Shown: one piece after another, positions 41,818 through 52,726 of the stretch
Numbering within the stretch: the stretch's first letter is position 1
Layout of the letters: the number at the start of each line of letters is the position of its first letter
DNA from: Capricornis sumatraensis
Lineage: Eukaryota > Chordata > Mammalia > Artiodactyla > Bovidae
DNA length: 64,000 nucleotides
Direction: 5' to 3'
Assembly: GCF_032405125.1 (NCBI RefSeq)
Contig: NC_091071.1
Span: 167,050,001 to 167,114,000 of the forward strand
Position numbers and translations under genes: made by a program
The notes under the pieces: model-generated
Database searches by the model: none
The model's input: the letters and a program-made list of their open reading frames with translations, nothing else
What the model was told of the DNA's origin: nothing

Positions 41818-42420
41818 AGTCAAAATCCAGGTGTGAGCAGCAGCTTCCTCTTGCCCTAAGCCTGGATGTTCACACCTCTTCCCTGGTTCTGCCAACCAGG
41901 GGAGCTGCCAAACGGAGTCTCTTCTCCTGAAGCCCTTAGGGGCCCTGTTTACCCCTGGCCTGTGGGTTTCCGAGGGAGGAAAGCCCACTATTGCAGAGCC
42001 TTATCGCCACGTTCCCCTCCCTGCTCCTCGCTCAGCTCAAGGCCAGAGCAGTGGATGGAGCTGCTGGCTCTGCCTTGAAATTGCCCTTTCGCACACTGCT
42101 TCTTCTCAGGGCCTCAGAGTCTCAGCATACCTGTGTCCCCAGGCTATAGCCTGGCTACTGGCGCAGGAAGGCACTTAATAAATGTTGGTTTAATTGGATT
42201 AAATTGCTAAGTAATTTATTTGATTGGAGTATGGGTTGGGGAAAGGGTGGTAGTGAGAGCTGCCATCGCAATATGAGAAAGCCTGCAAATGTACTTTGGG
42301 AAAGGTAAGCCAACGCCAGATATTTACAAGTCTGCCTCACATCACATTTGGTCCAGTGTCCCTGAAAGTCTTCCAGGGCATAAAGAAGATGCAAAATTGG
42401 TTTCCTCCCCAACTAGGAAA
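41818..42420. other. unclassified DNA with an L2/MIR end
   Basis: 'ggcacttaataaatgttggt' (42170-42190) is a plus-strand L2/MIR 3' end. No gene is recognised. Confidence 0.45.
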
Positions 42421-42623
42421 GGAAAGTCGCTCAGTCGTGTCCAACTCTTTGTGACCCCATGGACTATAGCCTACCAGGCTTCTCAGTCCATGTGATTTTC
42501 CAGGCAAGAGTACTGGAGTGGGTTGCCATTTCCTTCTCCAGGGTATCTTCCCGACCCAGGGATTGAACCCGGGTCTCCCACATTGTAGGCAGACACTTTA
42601 CCCACTGAACCACCAGGGAATCC
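42421..42623 (-). mobile_element. Bov-tA SINE (minus strand)
   Basis: Complete reverse Bov-tA from 'gtcgctcagtcgtgtccaac' to 'ctgaaccaccagggaatcc'. Confidence 0.93.
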
Positions 42624-42639
42624 TTCACAAAAATTAATT

Positions 42640-42857
42640 CTCTGTGGCCTAGTGTTAGGAGTGAGGAACCTGAGAATTTCAAATCCCTCTCCATCACTTT
42701 CTGGCTGTTTGACCCTCAACAAGTGACCCAACTTCCTTTGTATCAATTAGACGGAAATGTAAATTCCAAATAATGCTATTACTCCGCCCATGGGGTTGCT
42801 ATGGGGATTAAATGAATTATTAGATGTAAAGTATTTAGGATAGTGCCTGGTATGTGT
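42640..42857 (+). repeat. MIR SINE
   Basis: 'ggctgtttgaccctcaacaa' to 'gttgctatggggattaaatg' and 'ggatagtgcctggtatgtgt'. The following Bov-tA interrupts its 3' end. Confidence 0.75.
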
Positions 42858-43070
42858 GGGGCTTCCCTGGTGGCTCAGTGGTAAAGAACCTGCCTGCCAA
42901 TGCAGGAGATGTGAGTTCAACCCCTGAACTGGGAAGATCTTCTGGAGAAGGAAATGGCAGCCCACGCTAGTATTCTTGCCTGGGAAATCCTATGGACAGA
43001 GGAGCCTATAGGCTGCAGTCCATGAGGGTCACAAAAAAATTGGATAAAACTTAACGACTAAACAACAACA
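42858..43070 (+). mobile_element. Bov-tA SINE
   Basis: 'ggggcttccctggtggctca' to a diverged tail 'aacgactaaacaacaacaa'. Confidence 0.92.
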
Positions 43071-43231
43071 ATATGGCATGTGAGAGTGCCCAGAAACGTT
43101 AGTTTTTTTAAAATTACTGTTAGCAATGATGTAGCTTCCTTCTGCATCCCTAAGGCTGATCCTTTTTAGCAGTTAGGTGGGAGCGGCAGGCGGCTCACTC
43201 AGCATCTGTTCGGCTCCTTCCTCTGCTCCTG
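43071..43231. other. unclassified DNA
   Basis: Nothing was recognised. Confidence 0.4.
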
Positions 43232-43560
43232 GGCAGTGGTTCTCAATTTTGACTGCATTTTAGAGTCATTTGGGTGGTAGAAGGGGCTTCAAAACTCCCA
43301 ATGCTATACCTGTGAGCAATTACATCAGAATCTTGGGTGGGGCATGCAAGGCCTAAGGGCCCTCCCAGATCAGTGGCAATGAGCAGCCCAAGTCAGAGCC
43401 AGAGCAGGGGTCCTGAAAATCTGGACCCTGAACTAGCAGCAGCAACATCACTTGGGAGCTTGTTAGAATGCAGATTCTCAGGTCCCACCCCCACTCTACT
43501 GGAGAGGTAAAACCTCATGATGGAGAGGCAGTATATTATTTTGAAAGCCACTGCTGTAAG
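43232..43560 (+). repeat. MER5-type (hAT-Charlie) nonautonomous DNA transposon fragments
   Basis: At 43232-43340, 'cagtggttctcaattttgac' and 'catcagaatcttgggtgggg'. At 43395-43560 the MER5A-like sequence 'acatcacttgggagcttgtt' and 'gcagattctcaggtcccacc'. No transposase is present. Confidence 0.65.
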
Positions 43561-43672
43561 CAGCATTCTGTTATTCCCAGTCTGGCAGGAATAGGGACCA
43601 ATTCCCACCCACTGGTAACCACTCTACCCTTTGTTATGGACTCCCATATGCTTTGTTATGGAAGGCCTCCCA

Positions 43673-43889
43673 GGGGCTCCGCAGGTGGCTCAGTGGTAAA
43701 AAATTCATTTGCCAATTCAGGAGATGCAGGAGACACAGGTTCAGTCCCTGGGCCAGGTAGATCCCCTAGAGTAGGAAATGGCAATCCTCTCCAGGATTCC
43801 TGCCTGGAAGATTGCATGGATAGAGGAGCATGGCAGGCTACAGTTGATGGGGTCACAAAGCATCAGACATGACTGAGCGACTGAGCGCA
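43673..43889 (+). mobile_element. Bov-tA SINE
   Basis: 'aggtggctcagtggtaaaaa' through 'catgactgagcgactgagcg'. It is diverged but complete. Confidence 0.92.
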
Positions 43890-44050
43890 GCTCAGCACCC
43901 AGTGGCTTTATATAGGTTCTCATGTTTAGACTTCATAGCCACCCGATACCAATAACCTCTCCTTCACCTTCTCGATGAGGAACTTGAGGCCCCAGGAAAT
44001 TGTATCCAGGGCCTCACAGTGAGTTAAGGGACAGGACAGCATGAGGAACC
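43890..44050 (-). repeat. MIR SINE (minus strand)
   Basis: 'tagacttcatagccacccga' and 'cgatgaggaacttgaggccc' lie in reverse MIR order. Confidence 0.6.
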
Positions 44051-44554
44051 CCCAAGGCAGGGTTTTCCCAAGTGTTAGCCTAGCTAGGAAAGGGCCTGTT
44101 CAAGACCCAGTCATAGGGCACAGCGAAGGCAAAGATCTTTGAGATCACTGGTCCTCAAAATTATCCCAAGAAATAGCTGAGCACTGCACATTCAAAGGCT
44201 GGAATGCGAGGGTGATGTTCTCCTGGGAGCTGGAACCCGTAGAGTGCCTGGCATGGTCCTAGCATATAGTCAGTGGTGGCAAATATCAGCCGCCACCGCT
44301 ATGGGTCACATGCTTATTGGCAAGTATAGATAATAGGGTACCATTTTACGCTTACTGTTTATTGTTATTGTTTTATTTACATTTTTTATTCAGTAAAATA
44401 CACATGCCTTGCTATTTTTAATACTAAAAGTGTTCCATGTCCTAAGTTTTCATACACAACTTCCAAATATAGACAGTGGTGCTGGCTTAGCTGAAATGCT
44501 AACCCTAAATGGTAACCCAGCTACCAGCTGGGGCGTATGGAATGGAAGGGCCAC
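44051..44554. other. unclassified unique DNA
   Basis: No feature is recognised. It becomes AT-rich around 44320-44470. Confidence 0.45.
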
Positions 44555-44720
44555 TGAGGGGTGGAGTGAGGCTGACCTGGGTTCAAATCTCAGCTCTGTC
44601 ACTTGTCTCTGAGGCCACGGGCAATCCCTTCCTCTCTCTTTGCCTCAGTTTTCCCCTCTTTCAAATGGGAAGCCCATGACAGAATGTACATTTCTCTGCA
44701 GACCTGAGGGTTATTCTTTC
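44555..44720 (+). repeat. MIR SINE fragment
   Basis: 'tgggttcaaatctcagctct', then 'ttgcctcagttttcccctct' and 'ttcaaatgggaagcccatg'. Confidence 0.8.
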
Positions 44721-45179
44721 TGTCAGAGGGAGCTCATGGCTGGTGGGGAACAGGAATAATCAGGGCCTTCCCTCCTGGGCCGGGTTCTCCACCATGGGAC
44801 ACCTGGGCCAGACTCATTTCCTGCCGTTTTAGAAGCAAACTGCTTGTGATGGGGAGGAGGGATGCAGAGGGGCGTCACTGTGATGCCCTGTCTCTCTCTG
44901 CCCCTCCCTGACCCCTGTGGTTGATAACAGGCTGCCTGGGGAAAGGCGCTGAGCGCAGCCCTGCTCCCTCTGGGCCTGCAGAGGGTCTATGTTCTGCTTG
45001 GTTCTCTGATACCACGTGGCCATGGTGGGCTGGCTTTGTGCTGCCAGTGACCCTGGGTTACATCTGGGTTGGGTGTTTGAAAGCCCACTTGGCTGTAGGT
45101 TCTAAAGATCCCTCCTCCAGGCGGCTCTATCTGTCAAGTCACCTCACTGCTCTGGCTTCTCGTCTTACCTGAGCAAAAG
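44721..45179. other. unclassified unique DNA
   Basis: Nothing was recognised. Confidence 0.45.
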
Positions 45180-45685
45180 CCAGGTTCCTCTTGATTTCCC
45201 ACGTGGTCAGACTAGATTTCCCCTCTAGTCTCATCCAAACCTACTCCAACTTCCCCTTCCTCTCAGTTTACTCCAGTCACACTGGCCATGCTGATCCTGG
45301 GCTGCCCAGCCGTGCTCCTGCCTTCAGGCTCTTGCACCCGCCGTTCCTGCAAGCTGAAATGTCCTTGCCCCAGATGCACGTGAGTAGTGCACGGCTTTCC
45401 TCACTTCTGGTCTTAACACAAGCATCACCTTGGCTTTTTAGAATCAGAATGCCTCCCGCACCCCTCGGCCCTTCATCATTCCCTTTCCCTGCTTTGTTTT
45501 TCCCTTTAGCCCTGCCTCTGAACACGCTATTTATTTACTTTGTGTATTGGGTCTCCCCCACTAAAATGACTGCTCCGTGCAACCAAGGATGTTTGTTTGC
45601 GCTTTTCAGAGCAGCTAAGAGCCTCGTGCAGGGCTCACACATGTCAGGGGCTAAGTAAACATGTTGAATGAATGGATGGAGATGG
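45180..45685 (+). repeat. L2 LINE 3' region
   Basis: Long plus-strand L2: 'cagtcacactggccatgctg', 'ctgccttcaggctcttgcac', 'tatttatttactttgtgtat' and the terminal 'aaacatgttgaatgaatgga'. Confidence 0.8.
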
Positions 45686-46050
45686 CATTCCACTCTCCAT
45701 CTGACTGTGACTTGCATGGATCTCACAGTCCTTTGGGAGGGGGACTGGGCTCTCACTTTGGAGCCCCCTCCCACCCCAGGGATCAGTGCAGTGTGGCTGA
45801 GGAGACACGATGTAGCAAATGCTCAAGAGTTCGGGCTCTGCACCCAAATCGAATTTAAATTCTGCCGGGGATGCCCTCCTAGCTATGTTTCTTATCTGCT
45901 CTGTGCCTCAATGTTCCCATCTATACAATGGGAACTCTGTAACTCCTCCCTTATAGAGTTCGCGTGAGGATCGAAGGTTAATACAGGAGAAGTGCTCAGG
46001 GACAGAGGAAGGGCTCCCTCAGTGTCAGCAAATGTTTAGCAGCTTTGTGG
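45686..46050 (+). repeat. MIR SINE (45810-46010) in unclassified flanks
   Basis: 'tctgctctgtgcctcaatgt', 'atctatacaatgggaactct' and 'gttcgcgtgaggatcgaagg' give a nearly complete MIR. Confidence 0.7.
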
Positions 46051-46650
46051 TTTGAGGGATGTAATCACCTCCTTGCCTGCTTCTCAAGATGGATGTGGAG
46101 GGACTCCAGAGAGGCAGCGGGTGTGGCCTAGCCTGGTGGACTCAGATGCCCAGGATGGAACAGAAGGGCTGAGGACTGGAGATTCAAGCCTCACCCAAGA
46201 AGCTCAAAGGGAAATGGCAGCAGGATGGGGGACAGTGTGACTGTCCCTCGCTGGCCCCACGGTGGCTAGGATGGAGGCAGGAGTGCTGTCTGCATGATCC
46301 CAGGGATCTGGTTGCTTTCAGAGCTAGAGAACAGTGTCCAGGTAGACCCACCACTGGGCTACCGATCTGAGTTACTGCCACAGCCTGAGTCACAGATTCA
46401 CAAGACTAGGCGGGATCACTGCTTCACGCCTCACCTGCTCTGTAAAAGCAAAGAGCCTTGGGGTCTGGGCTCCATAGGCGGAAGTCTGGGGAGAAATAGG
46501 GTCATGGAGTGGCCTCTGGGTTACAGACCAATGTGACCAGGGATGCCCTTGTCCTTCCTTTGTCAAGTTTGTGTGGAGCGTGTATGAGGATCTGTGAGAA
46601 CGTAGGTACACGTGTGTGTCTGAGTGTATATTAGAACATCTGCTACCAGC
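46051..46650. other. unclassified unique DNA
   Basis: About 600 bp with no repeat or gene recognised. Confidence 0.45.

Positions 46651-46654
<4 letters not shown>

Positions 46655-46689
<35 letters not shown>
46655..46689. repeat. CA dinucleotide microsatellite
   Basis: An uninterrupted CA run of about 17 units, likely length-polymorphic. Confidence 0.95.
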
Positions 46690-46691
<2 letters not shown>

Positions 46692-46754
46692 AGCCCAAAG
46701 GCTGACTCTGCTGTCAACATGCCCTAGGGGATCTGTCTTCCATCACAAGGCTCA

Positions 46755-47210
46755 CTCACAGGCTTTGGGCTGGAAATGTCAGCACTGTGCTGAGTGCCAG
46801 GGACGCTTGGTGCCTCAAAGACCCTGCCCTACAAGAGATGGACAAGGCCAGGCTCCAGTCCTGGCAGAAGAGGGGGTCAATACAGGGGTGGGAGTCCGGG
46901 TGTGAGGCTGGGGGAAAAAACAGGTCTGGTGGGAGCTGGAAGTCCCCCTGCAAGAGGAGGGAGAGGCAGAGTGAGAACTGCCATGCTGACTGTGCCCAGG
47001 CTTTGGGGTCACTTCCTCTCGCAGGAGACACCGAGACTCAGAGCGGTTTGGAAGCTCGCCCAAGATCACCTACCTGGAAAGTGGCAAGTGAGAAAGTTGA
47101 GGCTTGGAGGGGTACCTGGCTTACCACAAGTCACCCCACCTGTTAATGGCGGAACTGGGATTCGAACTCAGGTTTCTGTGACTTCCGAGCCCGTGCTCTG
47201 AACCACCACT
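46755..47210 (-). repeat. L2 3' end and MIR (both minus strand)
   Basis: At 46760-46880, 'actgtgctgagtgccaggga' is a reverse L2 end. At 46985-47210, 'gacaccgagactcagagcgg' and 'gggattcgaactcaggtttc' are reverse MIR. Confidence 0.6.
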
Positions 47211-47244
47211 CACCCTCCCCAAGCTCTCGAGGGAGCCAGGCATA

Positions 47245-47445
47245 CTAGGAACGTATGAGAAAGAAGGACTTTGGCCAGAGGTGGGAAGGGCCGATTCTGC
47301 CTGAAAGGGTTAGCAGGTAAAAAGTCAGGCACGGATGACAGCAGGGAGCACTCGGGGAAGACAGAGGTGGGGGGAGGGCTTATTATTCCAGGGGACGGAA
47401 TAGTAAGCAAAGGCACGGAGGCGTGAAATAGGGTGCCACGCTCCT
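47245..47445 (-). repeat. L2 LINE fragment (minus strand)
   Basis: 'attattccaggggacggaat' and 'caaaggcacggaggcgtgaa' are typical reverse L2 3' UTR. Confidence 0.65.
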
Positions 47446-47631
47446 GTGGTTTATGGCTGACCCGTTGAGCAGGAAGACAACCTCCACTTCTCCCCGCCCC
47501 CACCTCCACCCTGGCTCAGAAAGCCTGATTGTCCCCACTTCCCTCCGCACCTCCTCCTCAGGCTCCTGGGATATGGACAAGAAAGGAGCTTGTCTTTCCT
47601 GGCTCTGCTGGAGTCCTGCCGCTGAGGTTTG

Positions 47632-47661
47632 GTTACCATGGCGACGGGCTCCATGGAAACT
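47632..47661. promoter_or_regulatory. candidate RFX X-box, possibly double
   Basis: GTTACCATGGCGAC at 47632-47645 fits the RFX palindrome GTNRCC-N2-RGYRAC. A second related half-site, CCATGGAAAC, lies at about 47652-47661. X-boxes occur in promoters of ciliary and MHC class II genes. No promoter or exon is otherwise evident here. Confidence 0.35.
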
Positions 47662-48139
47662 CGTAGCTGGCCTTTTCCAGGATGGGCCTGGACCCCAGCC
47701 CACCTGCTGATGCGTTGTCTCCCCTGGCCTCAGCACCTCAGCATCCTGAGGGGCTGCCTGGTGAGGGCAGTCATTCTGTCCCCTGAGTCCCTGCCCCTCC
47801 ACCTTGGCAGGGTTAGGAGAGTCCCTAGGGTCAGAGAGGACGCAATTCCAGCGTGCAGGGCCTGCTGATGGCTCCAGGCTCCCACACCAGTCTCAGGACA
47901 TGGAGATCCACATTCCCTTATCTTTAGGTAAATTGCGGATGAGTCTTTATGTGATCACACCCTTGGTATCCCTCCCATTCTGACCCCGCTCTTCCTCTCC
48001 CAGGGCTGTCTTTCCTTTATTCCGTTTCTCCCCGGCTCCTGCTGGTCTCTGAGCTCCAGGTCTATTCAACCACCGTCTACACACCATGGCGCCACATGCA
48101 CCCTGAGAATCGACACACTGTTGGCTCACTTGCCGCTGA
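47662..48139. other. unclassified unique DNA
   Basis: No gene or confident repeat is recognised. Confidence 0.45.
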
Positions 48140-48480
48140 CGGACCTGGGAGGGGACCTGCCGCCACACTCGTCAGCCATGTGACCTTGAAACAGTTGTTC
48201 CCTCTTTCTGAGCCTTGGATTCCATGTCTCTGGACACGTGCTTCATAGGGCTGCTTACTCATCCAACACATGTGTTGAAAACTACTCGTATCTCTTGAGG
48301 ACTTATTTATTTACTGTGCTTTTAATGCATTTATTGTGTGAAGAACTGCACTTAACCTCATCTCATTTACTCCCTGTGACAACTCTATGAGGCAGGACTC
48401 TTCTTTCCAATTTATGCCTGAAGACATTGAGCAAAAGAGGGTGCAGGATCCTGTCCAAGGTCATGCAGGTGTCACTTGGC
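48140..48480. repeat. MIR (+) then MIR (-)
   Basis: At 48140-48260, 'catgtgaccttgaaacagtt' is MIR. At 48300-48480, 'ccctgtgacaactctatgag' and 'gtccaaggtcatgcaggtgt' are reverse MIR. Confidence 0.7.
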
Positions 48481-48499
48481 AGAGGGCACTCTTAATCAC

Positions 48500-49680
48500 T
48501 TTATTATTTGGTCAGTTAATTTTTATTGAGCACGTGCTATGTGATGACCCAGTGTCTGCCCTGCGGAGCATCTACTGGAGAGATGGAAAACAAGGGAAAC
48601 AAATATAATACACATTGTGTTAAGTAGTGCGTTGAAATAGAGGAAAAGAGAATATTCTTTTTTAACAATGTTATTGTTTGGTCTCACTGCATGGCGTGTG
48701 GGATCTTGAGTTCCCAGACCAGGGATCAAACCCGTACCCCCGCACTGGATGTGCAGAGTCTTAACCAATGGGCCGCCAGGGGAGTTCTAAATGAATATTC
48801 TTCAGAGACAGTGATGTTGTCAGGGATGATTTCTCTGCACAGGTAACATGTGAGGAGAAGAGTTCTGAATGGTGGGAAGAGTTAGCCAGGAGAGGGACTG
48901 GAGACCCCAGTAAGGGGCACAGCATGGACAAAGGCCTGGAGGTGAGAATGGGTTTGCTGTGTCCTCAAGACTGGACGGGGTCAGAGGGGCTTGGAGGTGG
49001 TGAGCAAGGGGGAAGGAGGCCCAGGATGAACTGGAGAAACAGGCAGGGGGCCAGATCGTGCAGAGCCTCTCAGGCTGGGATGTGAAATGTGGTTTATTCT
49101 AAGGGCAGTGGAATCCACGGGTTCTAAGAGGAGAGTTGACCTGATTTCTGTCAGGAGCAGCTCCCTCTGGCTGCCACGTGGGGAGCAGTAGGAGAGGGGT
49201 AGGAAAGGAGGCCAGGAGAAAGGACATCGCAGTCATCCAGGAGGAAGATGGTGGTACCCAGGCGGCGAGGCTGGCGATGGGGAGGGAGGGAGGCTTCTGA
49301 GTGGGATGGAGTTTGCAAGCAGAGTGGACAGAACCTGCTGATGGGCTTGAAGCAGGGGATGAGGAACAGGAAGGAATGAGGGATGATTCCTAATTTCTGT
49401 CTTGAGTGACTGAGTGATTGGGTGATGTTGCTACCTGAGACAGCACAGACCCAGGATGTGCTGGACAGCTGGCTTTGTGTGGAGAAAGCCCAGAGCTTGT
49501 TTTAGGATGTTTGTGTTTGAGAAGCCTGGGGGGCCACGTGAGTGGAGATACTGGGTCTGGAGTTCAAGGGAAGAGGGATTTGGGAGCTGAGAGTGTAGAT
49601 GTGGTATTTCAAGCCACAGGGCTCGATGAGATTGAAGGAAGAGAAAGTGTAGCTGGAGATGGGGGGAGAGAACCAGAGGA
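48500..49680 (-). repeat. long L2 LINE 3' UTR (minus strand), split by a CHR SINE
   Basis: The 3'-terminal part is at 48500-48649 ('tttattgagcacgtgctatg'). After the SINE it runs 48803-49680 with 'gcatggacaaaggcctggag', 'ccagatcgtgcagagcctct', 'gcagtcatccaggaggaaga' and 'tctgtcttgagtgactgagt'. At about 1 kb it is the longest L2 here. Confidence 0.75.
48660..48792 (-). mobile_element. CHR-type SINE (minus strand)
   Basis: Reverse CHR sequence: 'gtgtgggatcttgagttccc', 'cagggatcaaacccgtaccc' and 'taaccaatgggccgccaggg'. The target duplication gaatattctt lies at 48650-48659 and 48793-48802. Confidence 0.88.
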
Positions 49681-50274
49681 GATGAGAGAAAGGAGGGGAG
49701 AAGAGAGGGCGAGGAGGGGAGAGGGCAGAAAGGGGAGGCCCATGCTGCCAGGACCCGGCGGGTCTGTGCATTCCTTCAACAGACCTTTCCTGGTGTGTGT
49801 CCTGTGTCGGGCCCCAGAGAGCGGATGGTGGGTCCAGCACCTGCCCTGAGTCCAGGGGAGCTCAGCCTTGGATGGCAGGGAAACTGGCCATCAGAGCACG
49901 TGTCTGAGGCTAGTGGGGAGAAGAGGGTCCTATGAGAGGCCCGGGGAGAGGCGGCCAAACTGGACTGGAGTGTGGGGAGGGGGAGGGTTCCTGGAGAGGC
50001 AGCCTGGAGGCTGGGACCTGATGCTGGAGTTTGCCTGGTGCCCAGGGGGAAGAGGAAGGGGGACAGTGGACTGGAGGAAGTGCAAAGTGGAGGAAATGGA
50101 TGCGGAGATGCAGGCCCGGAGGTGGAGGGAAAAGCACCGGCCAGTCCCTGCAGCCTCCTCCCAGGCTCTGTCCCTGTGGTTTCCTGGCAACACTCTGGGC
50201 TGGGTGAGGGTTGGGTTTAGCTGCCTCACACACGTGTGGACTCGGGAAATGGCTGGGACAGTGTGGAGCCTTAA
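49681..50274. repeat. GA-rich sequence and diverged L2-like DNA
   Basis: Purine-rich sequence lies at 49660-49740. The start of a second reverse L2 end lies near 49775-49880 ('ttccttcaacagacctttcc', 'gtcgggccccagagagcgg'). The rest is uncertain. Confidence 0.4.
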
Positions 50275-50400
50275 AAATCCTGACTTGGAGACACTCGGGA
50301 GCTGTGGGGCTTGGGCAAGGAAGGACTGCCCTGAGCCTCAGGGTCTCACCTGGCAAAGGGCGATAATAACATGTGAAAGTGCTGGGCCAGCTCGCAGGTT
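50275..50400 (+). repeat. MIR-like fragment
   Basis: 'ggcttgggcaaggaaggact' and 'cctcagggtctcacctggca' lie in MIR order, diverged. Confidence 0.5.
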
Positions 50401-50477
50401 CCGCCCAAACGTGGGGAATTATTATTGCTGCCCAGATCACAGAGCTCCGTGCGAGAGGAGACCCTGGTTTTGCTGAG

Positions 50478-50702
50478 AAAGAGGGAGACAGAGACAGAAC
50501 GAGACACAGGAAAGAGTGAGACAGAGAGACCCCGGAGACAGCGAGACAGGGCGAGAAAGAGAGAGACAGAGGGACAGAGAGCGAGGGAGCAAGAGATAGG
50601 CAGGTAGGTAGACTTGGGAGTGGGAGAGGGAGAGAGACAAAGGCAGAGATGCAGGAGAGACAGAGAGACGGAGAGACAGAGAGACAGAGAGACAGAGAGA
50701 GG
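50478..50702. repeat. GA-rich polypurine tract, (GAGACA)n-like
   Basis: About 225 bp are built mostly from gagaca and gaga units, with very few pyrimidines other than the C of gaca. The regular array is at 50653-50702. Confidence 0.88.
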
Positions 50703-50869
50703 CGGCGGATTCCAAGACAACAGCAGGCGTTGTGTCTGGACGGTAAAACAATGAGTGACTCTGACTTTCACACTTCTGGTCATATTATTTTCTGATTTTC
50801 CTCCGTAATTACTTAAATAATTATCTCTTTAAAGACATGGTTGCCAGATGTAAACTGAATTTTTAACAC

Positions 50870-51600
50870 TTTCTGCAATTTGGAAATACCTAGGAGAAAC
50901 ATTATAATTTGCAGACAAATTGACCCAGAAATTTCACTTCTTAAAATTTATTCAAAGGAGAAACTCATGGAGACGTCAGTGGTTTAATTACAAGGATGAT
51001 TTTTGAAGTGTTGTTTATAACAGCAAAACAAAACAAAACAAACCCCCCCAAACGAAAAGCAACCCTCTACCTTATATGCTGAGAAAGACAGAGGGCAGGA
51101 GGAGAAGGGGATGACAGAGGATGAGATGGTTGGATGGCATCACTGACTCAATAAACATGGGTTTGGGTTGACCCCGGGAGTTGGTGATGGACAGTGAGGC
51201 CTGGTGTGCTGTGGTTTATGGGGTCACAGACAGTTGGAAACGACTGAGCGACTGAACTGAACTGAACTGAACCTTATATGCATAAAAACAGGTGACTCAA
51301 TAAATAAATGATGTTCCATTCATAGAATGGATTTCTATGTAGCCTTTAGAATGATGTAAATTATGACTCATTGGTGCAGATATTTAGGAGATACTAATAT
51401 GTATTATAAAGGAAGCTCCAAAAAGGTACAATTCTAATTTGTTAGAAAAAGATACACCGTCTGCATGTGTGCATGGAGACATAGCTGAAATTTTTATCAC
51501 CAAGGTGATAACTGTGGGGGTGTGACAATGAAAGCAATTAAAGTTATTTCAAGTCTTGTGTATGCGTTGAGAATTCTTCCACAAGGAGGTTACCCTCCTG
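50870..51600 (+). repeat. L1M LINE-1 fragment, split by BovB
   Basis: 'gaaatttcacttcttaaaat', 'gaagtgttgtttataacagc', 'gttccattcatagaatggat' and 'atgtagcctttagaatgatg' follow the 3' part of ORF2 / 3' UTR of old L1. The BovB at 51080-51270 interrupts it. Confidence 0.65.
51080..51270 (+). mobile_element. BovB LINE 3' end, heavily 5' truncated
   Basis: About 190 bp of BovB tail, with an exact 11-bp target duplication accttatatgc at 51069-51079 and 51271-51281. The tail is a (ctgaa)n-type repeat. Confidence 0.95.
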
Positions 51601-52710
51601 CCTTTTGCTCTGTCCTTAGAGGAAAGGAGGACAGGTGCTCAGAGTTTAGAGTGTGATAATCCTGCAAGATTTTGATGGTCATAATTAAATTGCACCTCAC
51701 CTATGTCAGTTCACACAGATTTATCCCAGCTATGTTTTGGTTAACCTTTCCTCAGAGGCTACAGCCAGATACCACCCATTAAAAAATTAATCATTTCCCT
51801 CATTTTTATAGGCTGTGACAATTTCATTCCCTTGCTAGTTGCAAATGGAAGTCTATCATCCCTTTTTAGATATTAACTCTGGGGTTCTGTTCATTGCCAT
51901 CATGAGAGCCTGTAATAGGTGTATCAGGAAAGCCTTTTCTAGGTGGAGATAACTAAGAAGTGGGATGTAACACTTGAGATTCAGTTTCTTTGGCTTTTCT
52001 ATTCAAAATGCACACGTTATCGCTACAACATCTCATAGGAATGACAGATTGTATTTCTTTAGACTCATTTCAAAAAGAATTTGAAGTGGTGCATGTAATA
52101 GGGTAAAAACAATTGAGATCAGGGTGAAGGAAAGCTAACAATATGAAAATAACACGTAAAGAAGAAAGTTAGTAAACAAAACACATGCCTCAAGGGATTA
52201 AATATTTGCTAGACTGGGACAGGTTTGCTCTGATCTTTCCAGTGGCTTATTTTTAGCATTTAATAGGATCAAATATAGAGCAAAATGTAAAGAAATATAA
52301 ACCTTAGGCACAAACTGTCACCTCTTTCCTAAGCTCAACGATGATCAACTTCTAGGCAAAGAAACTTTAACTTTTCTTTTAAACCTCAGGGAAACAGTTC
52401 CCTTCTGTCAGTTCCACTGTTTCCACTGGAAAGCTGACATCCTGCCCACTTGCCACAGAAGGGCCCCGGGTTTCTCTCCTGCATTCTGTGGACAAAGCGA
52501 TCCACAGAAGAAAGGGGATCTGTCCTCAGCTCACTTGCACATGTCTTCTTCGTAGAAAGGAATCAGCCTTTGTTAAAATTTCCTTTTCTAGTACCTCCCA
52601 ATGCTTCGATGCTCATATTCTCGGTCCAAAAACAGGGAAGATTCAGCTGCACCTCTGGTCCTTTTCCAGACACAGTTTGCACTCACTGTGATGATTTTAT
52701 TCCAAGTGAG
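51601..52710. other. unclassified unique DNA
   Basis: About 1.1 kb, mostly AT-rich, without a recognised repeat or gene. Open frames near 52450-52720 show no domain. Confidence 0.45.
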
Positions 52711-52712
52711 AT

Positions 52713-52726
52713 GTTACCTTAGCAAC
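52713..52726. promoter_or_regulatory. candidate RFX X-box
   Basis: GTTACCTTAGCAAC fits the RFX X-box consensus GTNRCC-N2-RGYAAC at every defined position. No promoter is evident, so function is speculative. Confidence 0.3.

Noticed and set aside
49868..50476. A 202-codon plus-strand open frame
   Set aside because: Its composition follows GA- and GC-rich diverged repeat DNA and antisense frames are equally open. There is no recognisable protein feature.
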